Origin: Nigrospora sphaerica
Taxonomy: Eukaryota > Ascomycota > Sordariomycetes > Amphisphaeriales > Apiosporaceae
Length of the DNA stretch: 64,000 bases
Direction of reading: 5' to 3'
Assembly: GCA_018287875.1 (NCBI GenBank)
Contig: JAGVVL010000022.1
Location: 2,356,001 to 2,420,000 of the forward strand
Shown here piece by piece: positions 12,387 through 21,805 of this stretch. The notes under the pieces were generated by a model, which saw only the letters and a program-made list of their open reading frames with translations, was not told where the DNA came from and made no database searches. The translations under genes were made by a program, and so were the position numbers. Within the stretch, counting starts at the first letter, position 1, and the number at the start of each line of letters is the position of its first letter.

Positions 12387-12416
<30 letters not shown>
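12387..12416. repeat. (CGG)10 trinucleotide repeat
   Basis: Ten perfect CGG units, read as CCG on the minus strand. They lie about 210 nt upstream of the RTT103-like ATG, so probably in its promoter or 5' leader. CAACAGC-type units precede the run. Confidence 0.95.
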
Positions 12417-12419
<3 letters not shown>

Positions 12420-13951
12420 CAATTGGAGCTGGGCAAAGCACTGCAAACAATTGGATGTAGAAGTGCTGAGTCTAGCTATCTGAAGTTGGCTGTCCACGTC
12501 CAATGATGCAGTGGGACTAGCTTGGCATTCCGAAGCACCTGGTGAGAGTGAGAGAGAGAGGGTGTCAAGGTGCTGAATGCGCCCTATCCACGTGCTTCAA
12601 TCACCAGCGCTGGACTTTCTTGCGAGCAGCCAGACGTCTTGGTGAGCATAAAAAGGAGGCGAGGTTTTGGAGTTCCGTCTCGGCGACGATGGACCGACAA
12701 GTGGGAGGTGCAAGTGGAATGGAGGGATGTTTGCAAGCTGGCTGGGTGGGCACCAGCCGGATTAGATGTCTTGAAGATAGATAGCAAGCTGTTTGGGGAG
12801 GTTATCCAAGCTCGAAGAAGAAATCCCCCACTCTTGGTCTGCTAAGGCCAATGGAAGGACTGTGCTAGCCAGTACGAGGTATGGGCCTGAGGTAGAGGTA
12901 GGAAGGTAATGTATTCCCCCCCGGATTAAAATCCGGCCCGCTTGTCATGCCCTGTCCATCTCGCCGGGCACTTCCATGAATGACCTCCAGGTATATTGAG
13001 GTCTCATGCCAGCGGTAAACGTAGTAGTACTATACCCGGAATGAAGGGAATGTTGAAATCAACCTGTGCACCCATGTGCCAACGGACCTTTTCCCGGTGC
13101 AAATGTCGTAGATGAGATTCCTGCATTGCAGGAAATACAACCAGAGAGGTGTGGCCGCAGTCTTCTTGTATGTACCTTCATTGTCTGCCGCCTACTCCGT
13201 ACTACCCACTCGTCCATCCCATCGCGGCTGTTCCATACCAGGGGCACGTAGGCCAACAACCTACCTACCTGGTAAGTGCTTGGTACCTAGGTAAGCCCCG
13301 TACACAAGGTACAAAACGTCCCGTCCATATGACGAGGCAGGTACGTCTCGGCGACCTCTGTTGGCATTTTAGCAGCGCGCCGGAGTAGGGAAGAAGGTCG
13401 AAAGCGAGCGGCAAACTGCCGCTCCGCCTACCTCTTCCCCTTGGGCATGCAGGTGAGGCAGACAAACCCTGAAGCCTGGCAAACTGGCTGGCCAGGCCTC
13501 AGGCCCAGTTTACAGGGGACGACGGGGCTAGCATTGGGAGGATGGGATGGGACGGACGGAGCTGATGAGAGCTGGCCTTGCGACAGACGGGCCTCCACTG
13601 CAACGTAAGGGCGCAAGGGAGGCCAGTCTGACAAGTACCTTTGCCTTATATAACCCAATAGAGATTACATGTAGCAAGTACGGGGACGGCGGGCGTCGTA
13701 ACTGGGGCTAGTCGTACCTGTAGGTCTGTAATCCATACTGCATCCCATGCCTAAACCACCCTATTCGAAAACGACCAACATCGATGCATCTCCTTTAGGG
13801 ATTGTTCTTCAGCACCACTCTGTCCAAACCACCCCTAGCTTCTCCCAGGGTCGCGACGAACCAAACCCATCGCCGACTCCGACGGCATCCTCAGACCTCA
13901 TTGACCCTACACGCCAGCGCGCCTGTCGCCAGCACCAAACGCCCACGCCAA

Positions 13952-13992
13952 CCACATCCACACCCACATCCACATCCACATCCACATCCACC
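13952..13992. repeat. CCACAT hexanucleotide array directly before the clathrin light chain ATG
   Basis: Several CCACAT units in tandem, with one imperfect unit at the left, ending in CCACC right at the start codon. The array therefore forms the end of the 5' UTR and also supplies a good start context. Confidence 0.85.
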
Positions 13993-14826
13993 ATGGCGGA
14001 CAGATTCCCGTCCTTGGACGACTTCGACTCGGGTGGTAAGGACCACGGCGCCTTCGATCGCCGTCGTCTTCACGCTGCTGACTACATGCTTCACAGCCCA
14101 GACCGACATCCAGGCAGATGCCGGCTCGCCCTCGGCCGACGACTTCCTGGCCCGCGAGCGGGCCCTTCTCGGCGACGATGCGACGCAGTTCGCGACGAGC
14201 AACGACGCAGCCGCCTTTGTGGACGCATCCGACGACCTGCTCGGCGGTGATGACGCAGGCGGCGAGACGGCACAGTTCGAGAGCCAGTTCCCCGATCTTG
14301 GCGCGGGCAACGAGGTAGGGCACATTCCCCTTGGCTTCCCAGGCTGCATCTGACCACGTTTCTCTGCCTGCAGCAAGTCGCTCCCGGCGGCGCTGTCACC
14401 GGCGGTCCCTCGGTCAGCTATAACTCGGGCTACAATGCCACCGTCGGCGAGGAGGAGGAACCCCAAGTGATCAAGGAGTGGCGCGAGAAGCGCGACGCCG
14501 ACAATGCCAAGCGGGCTGAGCAGTTCGCCCGCCAGAAAGCCGAGACGATCAAGGAGGCCCAGCAGAACATCGACGACTTCTACGAGAACTATAACAACAA
14601 AAAGGAGAAGATGATTGCGCAGACGCGCAAGGAGGCCGAGCAGTTCCTGGCCAGCAGAGACGACACCACCTCGGGCGGCACGAGCTGGGAGCGCATTGCC
14701 AAGCTCGTCGACGTGAGCGGCAAGGGTCAGAAGGGCGGTGCTGCTGGCTCGGGCAAGGAGCGCTTCCGCGAGATTCTGATGAGCCTGCGCAAAGACGAAA
14801 AGGCCCCTGGCGCCGAGGGCTACTAG
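13993..14826 (+). CDS. clc1: Clathrin light chain
   Basis: Predicted exons 13993-14035, 14097-14314 and 14374-14826 encode 237 residues, the usual fungal length. The N-terminus (MADRFPSLDDFDSG then AQTDIQ) and an acidic, low-complexity region to about residue 85 are typical. The central helical segment that packs on the heavy-chain hub is clear: VIKEWREKRDADNAKRAEQF leads into a heptad-rich stretch to about residue 165. A C-terminal domain with SWERIAKLVD and FREILMSLRKDE follows. It is a subunit of the clathrin triskelion, acting at the Golgi, endosomes and plasma membrane in coat assembly. The first exon is only 43 nt, and both introns are about 60 nt with clean GTAAGG/GTAGGG donors. The ATG at 13993 is preceded by CACC. 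Confidence 0.96.
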
Positions 14827-15237
14827 GCTCCCGTCGGCGCCTTCTCTCTTTACCTACCCACGGCTTTGGCGCGTATATCGCGGGCATGGACCTCTAGGTG
14901 ATGTCGCAGGCCATCTACCCTGGCAATGGGGCCATCTTCCTCGACGTGGCGTATTCGTCATGCTGTACTTTAGACACCCACTGTCACATGGATCCGGTGT
15001 CCCTGGCGTAATGATACATGGATTGGTTCAAACGAGCCTCGGTTCACGTGCCGCGTTGTTCTGGATTTACTACGTAGGGCACAAGGAACCAGTGATCGGC
15101 AGACGAGCAGGCTAACAGTTGAAATTCGCGTGAATGGTAGTCTACCCTGGCCACTCTATCAACACAGTCGTAGAGAGAAGCCTGGCTCTGGACGCCTCTC
15201 CGCTCGAGCATATGCCGTACTTGCTCCTCAATCCCAT
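14827..15237. other. Convergent 3' region between clathrin light chain and COX7A
   Basis: About 0.4 kb holding the two 3' UTRs. Nothing else is visible. Confidence 0.6.
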
Positions 15238-15737
15238 TCAGTCCTTGCCGAACCAGGTATTGTGACCCATAACCTTGCGGCCGGTCATGTACAGGGAGGC
15301 TGGATGAAAATGAGTACCGTAGTCACCCGGGGGCTTCACGTCAGGACTTACCGCTAAAGGTTCCCCAGAGCAGGACCTGGTAAGGAAGGAACAGGTAGCT
15401 GCTTCGGTTGCCCTGCGTCATATACGTCAGCCGGCTGTTTTTGCGCCCTCCGAGGCTCTCGAGGGATTCGTTGCAACGTACAATTCGCCAGAGACGGGTG
15501 TGGTTCTTGTAGGCGGCCTGGTAGAACTTCTGGTGCTGAGGCACCCGGTTGGGGGCGTCGACCATACTGCGGGAACATGCTCGTCAGTTCACACTGCCTC
15601 GCTCCGATCCGAAGGACAAGGGGGCGTGAGCGAGCCGGTCGGCCGACGGGGCAGGACCGCCGTCGCCCGCGGCATTGTGACTCGAGACGCCGAGTTCTCG
15701 GGCTTTTCGAGACGAGTCGGGGCGTGACTCACCCCAT
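15238..15737 (-). CDS. cox7: Cytochrome c oxidase subunit VIIa-like protein
   Basis: Small split gene. The predicted exons are 15737-15733, 15566-15482, 15412-15352 and 15299-15238, giving about 70 residues. The protein begins with NRVPQHQKFYQAAYKNHTRL, the matrix-side start typical of subunit VIIa, and has one hydrophobic helix around residues 37-57 (LFLPYQVLLWGTFSASLYM). The C-terminus is MGHNTWFGKD. It would be a single-span accessory subunit of respiratory complex IV in the inner mitochondrial membrane. The introns (166, 69 and 52 nt) have GTGAGT, GTACGT and GTAAGT donors. The first coding exon would be only ATGGG. The alternative is that translation starts at the ATG in exon 2, two residues later. 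The family call rests on sequence pattern and length. Confidence 0.75.
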
Positions 15738-16295
15738 TGTGAAGGACGTGTATCGGTGGAATCGGGGGGGTGTCGGTGGAAGCGAGGTGATGGTGGATAG
15801 CTCGATCTTGGTTGGGGCGGAAGCTTGCGGGCGGATGAAGCAATTGCTGAACGGGCTTGGGTCGTTCGATTGGGTCCGCCTTAGGTAAGCGGCTTCCTAC
15901 CGTACTAGCCGAGGTTTTACCAGCCGTACCAGCCGCTAGCACTGGGCACTTTGGCTATACGAGGGATGCAAGTGGCTTGTCTCTGCATACAACATGTACC
16001 TCGCATGTATGCCAAGTCTGTCCCCTCACGCCCCCTCTTCTCCTTCCATAAGTGATCGCCTGGGCACCGCGATTCTCCGTACCTGACGCCGGCCTCCACC
16101 TAAAATTCCCGTAGCTCATAAGCTGTAAGTACAGTCTCTGCCCATGGCCGGTTCCAGCAAAAGTTCACCACGCCACCCAGCAGGACGACGCTTTTTGATC
16201 TCTTCCGCGAGCCGCACGACTTCTCCGCCAATGTCGTGATACCTACCCGACCGCCCCCAACTTCGCACCGCTGGGGCATGTAAGGGAATGCAGTA
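15738..16295. promoter_or_regulatory. Shared divergent promoter of COX7A and the PPR-like mitochondrial gene
   Basis: 558 bp between the two start codons. Both flanking products are predicted to be mitochondrial, so the segment is a natural candidate for joint control. I cannot name a specific binding site in it. Confidence 0.5.
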
Positions 16296-18812
16296 ATGCG
16301 ATTGGTATACCGAGCATCTCGGGATGTGAAGCTACGACGCCTCGTCCACAGCTCACCTTCGTCACCCGGATGCCTCAGGCGCGCGACGAGCCTCGGGTCT
16401 GCGCTCGCGGTTGGCCGAGCTCCCAGTGCGCCCGTATTGTTTCGGACCACCTGTTCCTCTGCGTCTGAAGCCGAATCAGTCTTTGCCTCCGTCAACTCGA
16501 ACGCCCTCGTCCTCCAACCGGAACCGGCACCCCCTCCACGTGTCACGGAACGGGAAGACGCTGGCAAACCCCTCTTCCAAGATGATCATTCGTACGGCCG
16601 GTGGCGATGGCTTCTGAGGGACCCCCAGCGCCTGGCTCTTGAGACCGATTTTGCGGGCGAGGCCCACGCCAGGGGGAAAGAAGACCGCTTTCTAATCGAT
16701 AGGCTCGATAATCGGAACGATTTCGAATTATGGAGTTGCTTGCTCGACTACCTTCGAAGACACCGCGGCGATGACGGGACCGCTGCGCTCTGGAAGGCCT
16801 TGTGGGGTCGGAAGGTGCTTTACACGACAGACACGCCCATGGCTGTCCATTTTTGGTACACCATGGCCGACGCGGCCGTCCGATCCGGCAGCGACAAGTT
16901 CATGGAGAACATATGGCTCTACGCCGAGTGGATGGCCAATGTTCACCAAGCCATATATCCTGGCCTCTACACCACCGTCGTCCCGCACTTCTTGCGCACC
17001 CAACAGCACAACAAAGCTGTGAGCTGGCATCTTCGCCTCAGCCAGCGCTACCTTCCGAGCGACAGCGAGTTCATCAACATTCTCAAGCACTTTTCCACCG
17101 ATGCCGCCCTGCTTCCAACCCTGCGGACGCTTTACAAAATGAGTCACCAGCGTCGCATGTATGACGTCCTGGTGCCATATTTGTATGGTCGGGGGCATGC
17201 GCGCCTGGCTCGGGCATGGAGAAAGACGTGTCTTGCCTTGGGAGATCAGCCGACGCTGCATGCACCGGTGAGGCCCTTCGTGAGGTATATCGCTGGCTAC
17301 TGGCAGACCAAGGTGGGCAACGAAGCCGAGTTAGCCGCATTGGTCCACCGCGGGGGGCCGGACCAAGAAGCAGAGCCGTCCGACCAGCAGCTCGAGATGT
17401 CCCGTGAGTTCGTGAACCGGGTGCACGGCAAAACCTTTGGCCTGTCGCCCAAATCGTACAACGATCGTCTTGGCTCTCGGTGGTTTGCAAGCTCGTGGGT
17501 CAGCCTGGATATGGCCATCTCGGTCATACTGGCCTTGGGCATTCAAGAGATTGGGCCACTGTCGCTGCAGTCCATCGCCCTCCGGGAGAAAACACCAGAG
17601 GCGGTCGCGAATCGGCTGCATTACCTTGAGGGACAAGGCGTTACGCTTCCTAAAACCAATTACGTGCGTCTTCTACGGTACTTTGCCCAGACGAACGAGC
17701 CAGACCTCCTCTCGACCCTCCTTACCTGCGATATCCACCCAGATGTCTTTGACGACCTAAGTATGCAAGCGGACTTGATGCATTCCAGCAGTGCATCGGA
17801 GGACTGGACAACGTACACGCTGTTATTGGCCGCGAAGCTGGCCATGTTTGAATCTTGGACAGAGAGGGCGGCCAACGCGTTGCTCATGGCCCTCCTTGCC
17901 CGTGGCAAGTATCAGGCGGTGTTGAACACGCTGGACGACATGAGGGTCATGCGGGTGCCCCTGGACGCCGAAGCAGCCCACCAGCTCATGGAGTTCATCC
18001 GGGCCCAAGTCCCGCTTCACCCCCGGCCGGACAGGCCACTCGTGGTCCCGGACTCGTGCTTGGGCTTGTTTCGTCGTCTGCTCGCCATGGACGTTCCTCT
18101 TCCCGTCTCTCTTTGGAGACGCTTGATCTACTCCCAAGCCCGGTCTGGAAAGCTTGCAGATGCTCAGCAGCTCATCCTCGATGCGCTGGATTTCTTCACT
18201 GAGGATCGGCACGTGCGTCGTGGTCATGTTCCTGTGCATGTTGCCGACCTTCCTCTGCCCATGGCGGAACCCCTGGGTGATGTGGCCAATCTCATTGGGG
18301 TTTACATACCACTGGATACACCGTTCCATCTCCCCGCGCACCCAATGGCCAAGATCTTTGATGGGCCGCTGCTGTCGTCCCTTATCCGCTGGTCTTACCG
18401 TACCATGACAGAGACGCCTAAAGCGCGTGCATTACTGCAGCTTCCCGGGTTGCCGGACCTCGATTTTGTTCACACCATCCACATCATCCGGAGACTCAAG
18501 GACGCCGGGCTCAATGTGCCTGTCATGGCTGTCCAGAAAAGCATCGTGTACCGACTAGCAGAGCTCTATGGGCGGGCAACTCCGACAAAAGCCAGTCACA
18601 TGGCGGCGCGACGGACCAACATGATCCCGCTAACCAGGATGAGGGACATATGCAACCAGGCTTGGGGAGAGCCGGTCCTGCCGGAAAACATTGACGACTT
18701 GAGGCAAGCGATCGAGAAGAGGGATGTTAAACGCGAGCAGATGCGGCGCGACTTTGACCACTTGGTTTCTCTGAGAAGGCAATCTCACGATCGAGACTGG
18801 GCTGACTATTAG
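16296..18812 (+). CDS. Pentatricopeptide (PPR)-like mitochondrial protein
   Basis: Intronless, 838 residues. The N-terminal 60 residues are rich in Arg and Ser and poor in acidic residues (MRLVYRASRDVKLRRLVHSS), a likely mitochondrial presequence. From about residue 130 onward the protein is a succession of amphipathic helix pairs of 35-40 residues, for example AVHFWYTMADAAVRSG, YPGLYTTVVPHFLRTQQHNK, ANALLMALLARGKYQAVLN and LWRRLIYSQARSGKLADAQQ. This is the look of degenerate fungal PPR or TPR arrays. Such proteins bind organellar RNA and promote expression of individual mitochondrial genes; the target here is unknown. The C-terminus is strongly charged. I cannot match it to a named yeast factor. 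The gene is divergent from COX7A. Confidence 0.65.
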   Translation: MRLVYRASRDVKLRRLVHSSPSSPGCLRRATSLGSALAVGRAPSAPVLFRTTCSSASEAESVFASVNSNALVLQPEPAPPPRVTEREDAGKPLFQDDHSYGRWRWLLRDPQRLALETDFAGEAHARGKEDRFLIDRLDNRNDFELWSCLLDYLRRHRGDDGTAALWKALWGRKVLYTTDTPMAVHFWYTMADAAVRSGSDKFMENIWLYAEWMANVHQAIYPGLYTTVVPHFLRTQQHNKAVSWHLRLSQRYLPSDSEFINILKHFSTDAALLPTLRTLYKMSHQRRMYDVLVPYLYGRGHARLARAWRKTCLALGDQPTLHAPVRPFVRYIAGYWQTKVGNEAELAALVHRGGPDQEAEPSDQQLEMSREFVNRVHGKTFGLSPKSYNDRLGSRWFASSWVSLDMAISVILALGIQEIGPLSLQSIALREKTPEAVANRLHYLEGQGVTLPKTNYVRLLRYFAQTNEPDLLSTLLTCDIHPDVFDDLSMQADLMHSSSASEDWTTYTLLLAAKLAMFESWTERAANALLMALLARGKYQAVLNTLDDMRVMRVPLDAEAAHQLMEFIRAQVPLHPRPDRPLVVPDSCLGLFRRLLAMDVPLPVSLWRRLIYSQARSGKLADAQQLILDALDFFTEDRHVRRGHVPVHVADLPLPMAEPLGDVANLIGVYIPLDTPFHLPAHPMAKIFDGPLLSSLIRWSYRTMTETPKARALLQLPGLPDLDFVHTIHIIRRLKDAGLNVPVMAVQKSIVYRLAELYGRATPTKASHMAARRTNMIPLTRMRDICNQAWGEPVLPENIDDLRQAIEKRDVKREQMRRDFDHLVSLRRQSHDRDWADY

Positions 18813-19362
18813 CTTGCATGTATTATAGACAACATATACCCCTAGATCGCGTTCGGGCAACCCTCTGCTACACTCGATGGACTTGGGCCAGGATTTCCTG
18901 TAGCCTTGTCACGATAGACCAGCGATGGGAATGGACGAGCTTTGTTAGACCCGTGTGGAGGATTCGCTGCATATATGTATTCTTCATTGAGGAAGATAAG
19001 GTTATGGCAGAGTTCATAAAACCGCAATCGTCTCTATTCTGACATGAGATCCGCGGGGTATATAAGCTACGAAGTACATTAAAGAGCCTAAGGACCCACC
19101 CGGTCCGCGTACCGCGGGCCTGGGACGACCCGTTTCTTGTGTCTGGTTCATTCTCAAGTACTTTTTTATTGAGGCGGGTAACCTAGTGAGTCTTCAAGCA
19201 GCTCCGGCTATCTTCTATCTTTAGAAGCTCGATTTCAAGTCCGCTAGCAAAAAGAATCAACTGCGGCGCCCACGGTGAGATTTCTCCCCCCAACCGCGCG
19301 CACCGGTGGCGTTCGCGCACATGGCTGCTGACGATGGCATCAAGTAGGCGATCCGCGTGTCG
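18813..19362. other. Intergenic region, no gene seen
   Basis: About 550 bp between two plus-strand genes. AT-rich stretches around 18960-19250 fit a 3' UTR followed by a promoter. No gene or repeat found. Confidence 0.55.
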
Positions 19363-20781
19363 ATGTCTTCGCAGCTCCTGCGGAGCTGGGCCGGAGCCTG
19401 GACCAGGCCCATCCTACGAACGCCGCAGCGAACACAGTCTTGGAAGGCCAGAACCTTAGGCCAGTCGTCTCGCCCCGGCAGTGGCAGCGATGTGCGCTTC
19501 GAGGGGATGCTGAAAGACGAACCAGCCCTACCGAAGGTGACCAAAAGGATGCACACAGCGAGGACAACCATGTCCAAAGGGGCTGCGAAAGCGACACACG
19601 TGCTGTCGCAACAGGCACATGGGCAGCAGATCGCGAGCGGCGGCAAGAAGGCGATTCCTGAACCCAGCCCGGTGAACTCGCCGTCCTGGTCGCGTTTCGA
19701 CATCGCCAGGAACCCGAACAGGACGCCGTTACCCAAACACCAGGAACCTCCGAGGGCGCATGAGAAGGCTCGTGGATCTACGGACCGGCCTTCCGGCGCC
19801 GTCCGGGGCCCGGGCGCGAGGCCGTTGCCCGAAGACGATCAGTTCCGAGGCAAGGCCGGGCTAGCACCCCCGTGCAACGGGCAGGGAACCGAGGAACGCA
19901 TGCCGAGCCCGTTCTCCTCGGGGATACCAGCCCGTGCCCCTTTTAGGCCACTAGACTCCCAGACTGACAAGCTTCCCCGCGAGACGCAAGATGACTTGAC
20001 CTCTGTACATTCCGGTACCTCCCGGTTTACTCCTACGCCCAAGCCGAAAGCCAACATCGTCAAACCTGACGCCTTGCGCTACGAACCTACTGACTATAAA
20101 GACCCGGTTACCTCCAAATACCTTGTCGCCAAAGAACGCTTCAGGCCCAGCGTCGAGAAAGACTGGAGCACCCCCCAGAAACTTTCCCGGGAAAACTGGC
20201 TTCCTAGGAAGACGCTCAACCCGAGGCTGGTGAAGGGCTCCGAGGAGGACGCCCAAAGAGATCCGTCCATCTCTGCTGGGAATGCCATGTACAAATTAAA
20301 CATACCGGGCCCCGATGCTGTTACAGGCTCTCCCGCTCAGCGGGAAGCGGAGACAGGACGCGATCAGCTATTAAAGGGGGGGCCTCCCGAAAAGCAGGTA
20401 AAAGCGGTGAACGTGCAGTCAGGCGAGGAGACCACGCCGACGCCGCCTGAAAAGACCCCAGCCCGGGCGAGACAGGATGCGATGCGGCGTCTGGAGCTGA
20501 TTGAGAGGCATCGTAAGTACCTCTGCGGCCGGCACGGGGTCGATCCGGACGCGTCCCGGCACGGGCACGAGGGGGCGATCCAGGCGGCCTTGGAGCGGTT
20601 TACTCAGCGGTACGACTTCAAGGCCGAGCGCCGCGAGCGGCGGAAGACGAAACAGCGGACCAAAAGGAGGAAGGTGAGCCCAAAGGTGGCGAGAAAGGTG
20701 GCCAAGCACCGGCAGGCAGCAAAGGAGCAGGCGCAGCGGCTCGCCGGCGCGATTCTGGGACCTGTTTCCCGCTCGGCGTGA
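19363..20781 (+). CDS. Uncharacterised basic protein with possible mitochondrial presequence
   Basis: Intronless, 472 residues from the first ATG of the frame. The N-terminus (MSSQLLRSWAGAWTRPILRT) has Arg, Ser and Trp and no acidic residue until after position 45, which is compatible with mitochondrial import. Residues 80-370 are low in hydrophobics and rich in Pro, Lys, Glu and Gly, so probably disordered. One compact motif lies in the middle: LRYEPTDYKDPVTSKYLVAK. The C-terminal 100 residues are helical and very basic (AERRERRKTKQRTKRRKVSP and on), compatible with nucleic acid or ribosome binding. I do not recognise the family. A nuclear or nucleolar role is equally possible. Codon use is like that of its neighbours, which supports it as a real gene. 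Confidence 0.6.
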   Translation: MSSQLLRSWAGAWTRPILRTPQRTQSWKARTLGQSSRPGSGSDVRFEGMLKDEPALPKVTKRMHTARTTMSKGAAKATHVLSQQAHGQQIASGGKKAIPEPSPVNSPSWSRFDIARNPNRTPLPKHQEPPRAHEKARGSTDRPSGAVRGPGARPLPEDDQFRGKAGLAPPCNGQGTEERMPSPFSSGIPARAPFRPLDSQTDKLPRETQDDLTSVHSGTSRFTPTPKPKANIVKPDALRYEPTDYKDPVTSKYLVAKERFRPSVEKDWSTPQKLSRENWLPRKTLNPRLVKGSEEDAQRDPSISAGNAMYKLNIPGPDAVTGSPAQREAETGRDQLLKGGPPEKQVKAVNVQSGEETTPTPPEKTPARARQDAMRRLELIERHRKYLCGRHGVDPDASRHGHEGAIQAALERFTQRYDFKAERRERRKTKQRTKRRKVSPKVARKVAKHRQAAKEQAQRLAGAILGPVSRSA

Positions 20782-21067
20782 ATTGCGACGGCTTGGGGCG
20801 GGGAGGCTCTCGGCCGCCCCCAAGGGGTGTAGATAAAATAATACAATACCAATTCCTGAAGAGCCAAACGTGGAGCGTTGAGCTTAGACCCGGGTGGGCA
20901 CCATCCAGCTGAGTTGAAAGAATATATTTACAAGGTTACCCCTCGGCCTACCTTGCTCGTACGCGCCGCGGGTTCGCAATATGGCCCTTCGGGGGTATGT
21001 TTCGTCGCTCCTCTAGTCCAAGCCGGGCGACTTCTGGTCCTCCTCGGGCAACTACTCACACCTGTTT

Positions 21068-21805
21068 TCACGCGCCGTTCTTTCCGTCTGGGGACTTTTT
21101 GCCGGCTGGCTCCTCGTCGCGACTGGCGGCATCGGTGTTGGCGTCCTCCTCCTCCTCCTTCTTCTTCTTGCCGCCGCGGCTCCAGACCTCGCCGAGCTGG
21201 TCCGAGATGAGGCCCCAGTAGCCGGCGCCGCCATCGCGCAGGGCCTCGCGCTCCTTCTGGTCGCGCTTCTCGCGCCAGTCGTCGTCGGCGTCGCCCATCC
21301 AGAGCTGCTCGAGCGGTGAGCGAGCGGCGCGGGCGCGGGCGCGGCGGGCCTCCTCGCGCGCGGCGCGCTCGGCGTCGTCGAGCCCGGCCGCCGCCTCGCG
21401 CTCGCGCTCGCGCTGCGCCTTCTCGGCCCGGATGCGCGCCTGCATCTGCGCCGCGCGCTCCGACGGCAGCGACTCGAGCGCGCCCCATTTCCTCGCGGGG
21501 CCCCCGGCGGCGGCGGCGTCGGCGCCGGCCCGCCGCGGGTTGGGCGTGACGCCGTACTTTTGCAGCACCGACTCGCCGCGGTAGTCGTACGCCAGCTGGT
21601 TGACGCCCCAGAGCGCCGACCCGCCTAGCACGAGCATGCGCACGTCCATGCGCCGCGGCGGCAGGAATAGCGCGCCCAGGGCCACGGGCGTCATGACCAG
21701 GGCCACGTTGTGCACGAAGGCGTTCTCGTAGGCGGTCGCGGGCGGCGCAGGCGACGACGCCGACGCCGGCGGGTGCGAGTGCGAGGGGTCGGTGGGGGTC
21801 GCCAT
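21068..21805 (-). CDS. Small membrane protein of the fungal 'rhomboid family membrane protein' group
   Basis: Intronless, 245 residues. A short Pro/Ser-rich N-terminus is followed by two hydrophobic stretches, about 30-50 (HNVALVMTPVALGALFLPP) and 56-70 (LVLGGSALWGVNQLAY). The rest is a long charged helix rich in Arg, Glu and Ala, with an acidic/lysine tail. The pattern of a PPRRMDVR loop between two short membrane helices, then a Gln-Leu-Ala-Tyr motif, matches a small fungal group usually annotated as rhomboid family. I see neither the GxSG serine motif nor the catalytic His of true rhomboid proteases, so that label should not be read as protease activity. The C-terminal half is low-complexity and extremely GC-rich. 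Confidence 0.65.
   Translation of the reverse strand: MATPTDPSHSHPPASASSPAPPATAYENAFVHNVALVMTPVALGALFLPPRRMDVRMLVLGGSALWGVNQLAYDYRGESVLQKYGVTPNPRRAGADAAAAGGPARKWGALESLPSERAAQMQARIRAEKAQREREREAAAGLDDAERAAREEARRARARAARSPLEQLWMGDADDDWREKRDQKEREALRDGGAGYWGLISDQLGEVWSRGGKKKKEEEEDANTDAASRDEEPAGKKSPDGKNGA

Larger units (their letters stand above)
12178..13992. other. Divergent promoter region between RTT103-like gene and clathrin light chain
   Basis: 1.8 kb. It contains the (CGG)10 run at 12387-12416, a TACCTACC/CCTAGGTA cluster at 13258-13298 and a CCACAT hexamer array just before the clathrin ATG. The frames present are short and low in information. No further gene is supported. Confidence 0.6.
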
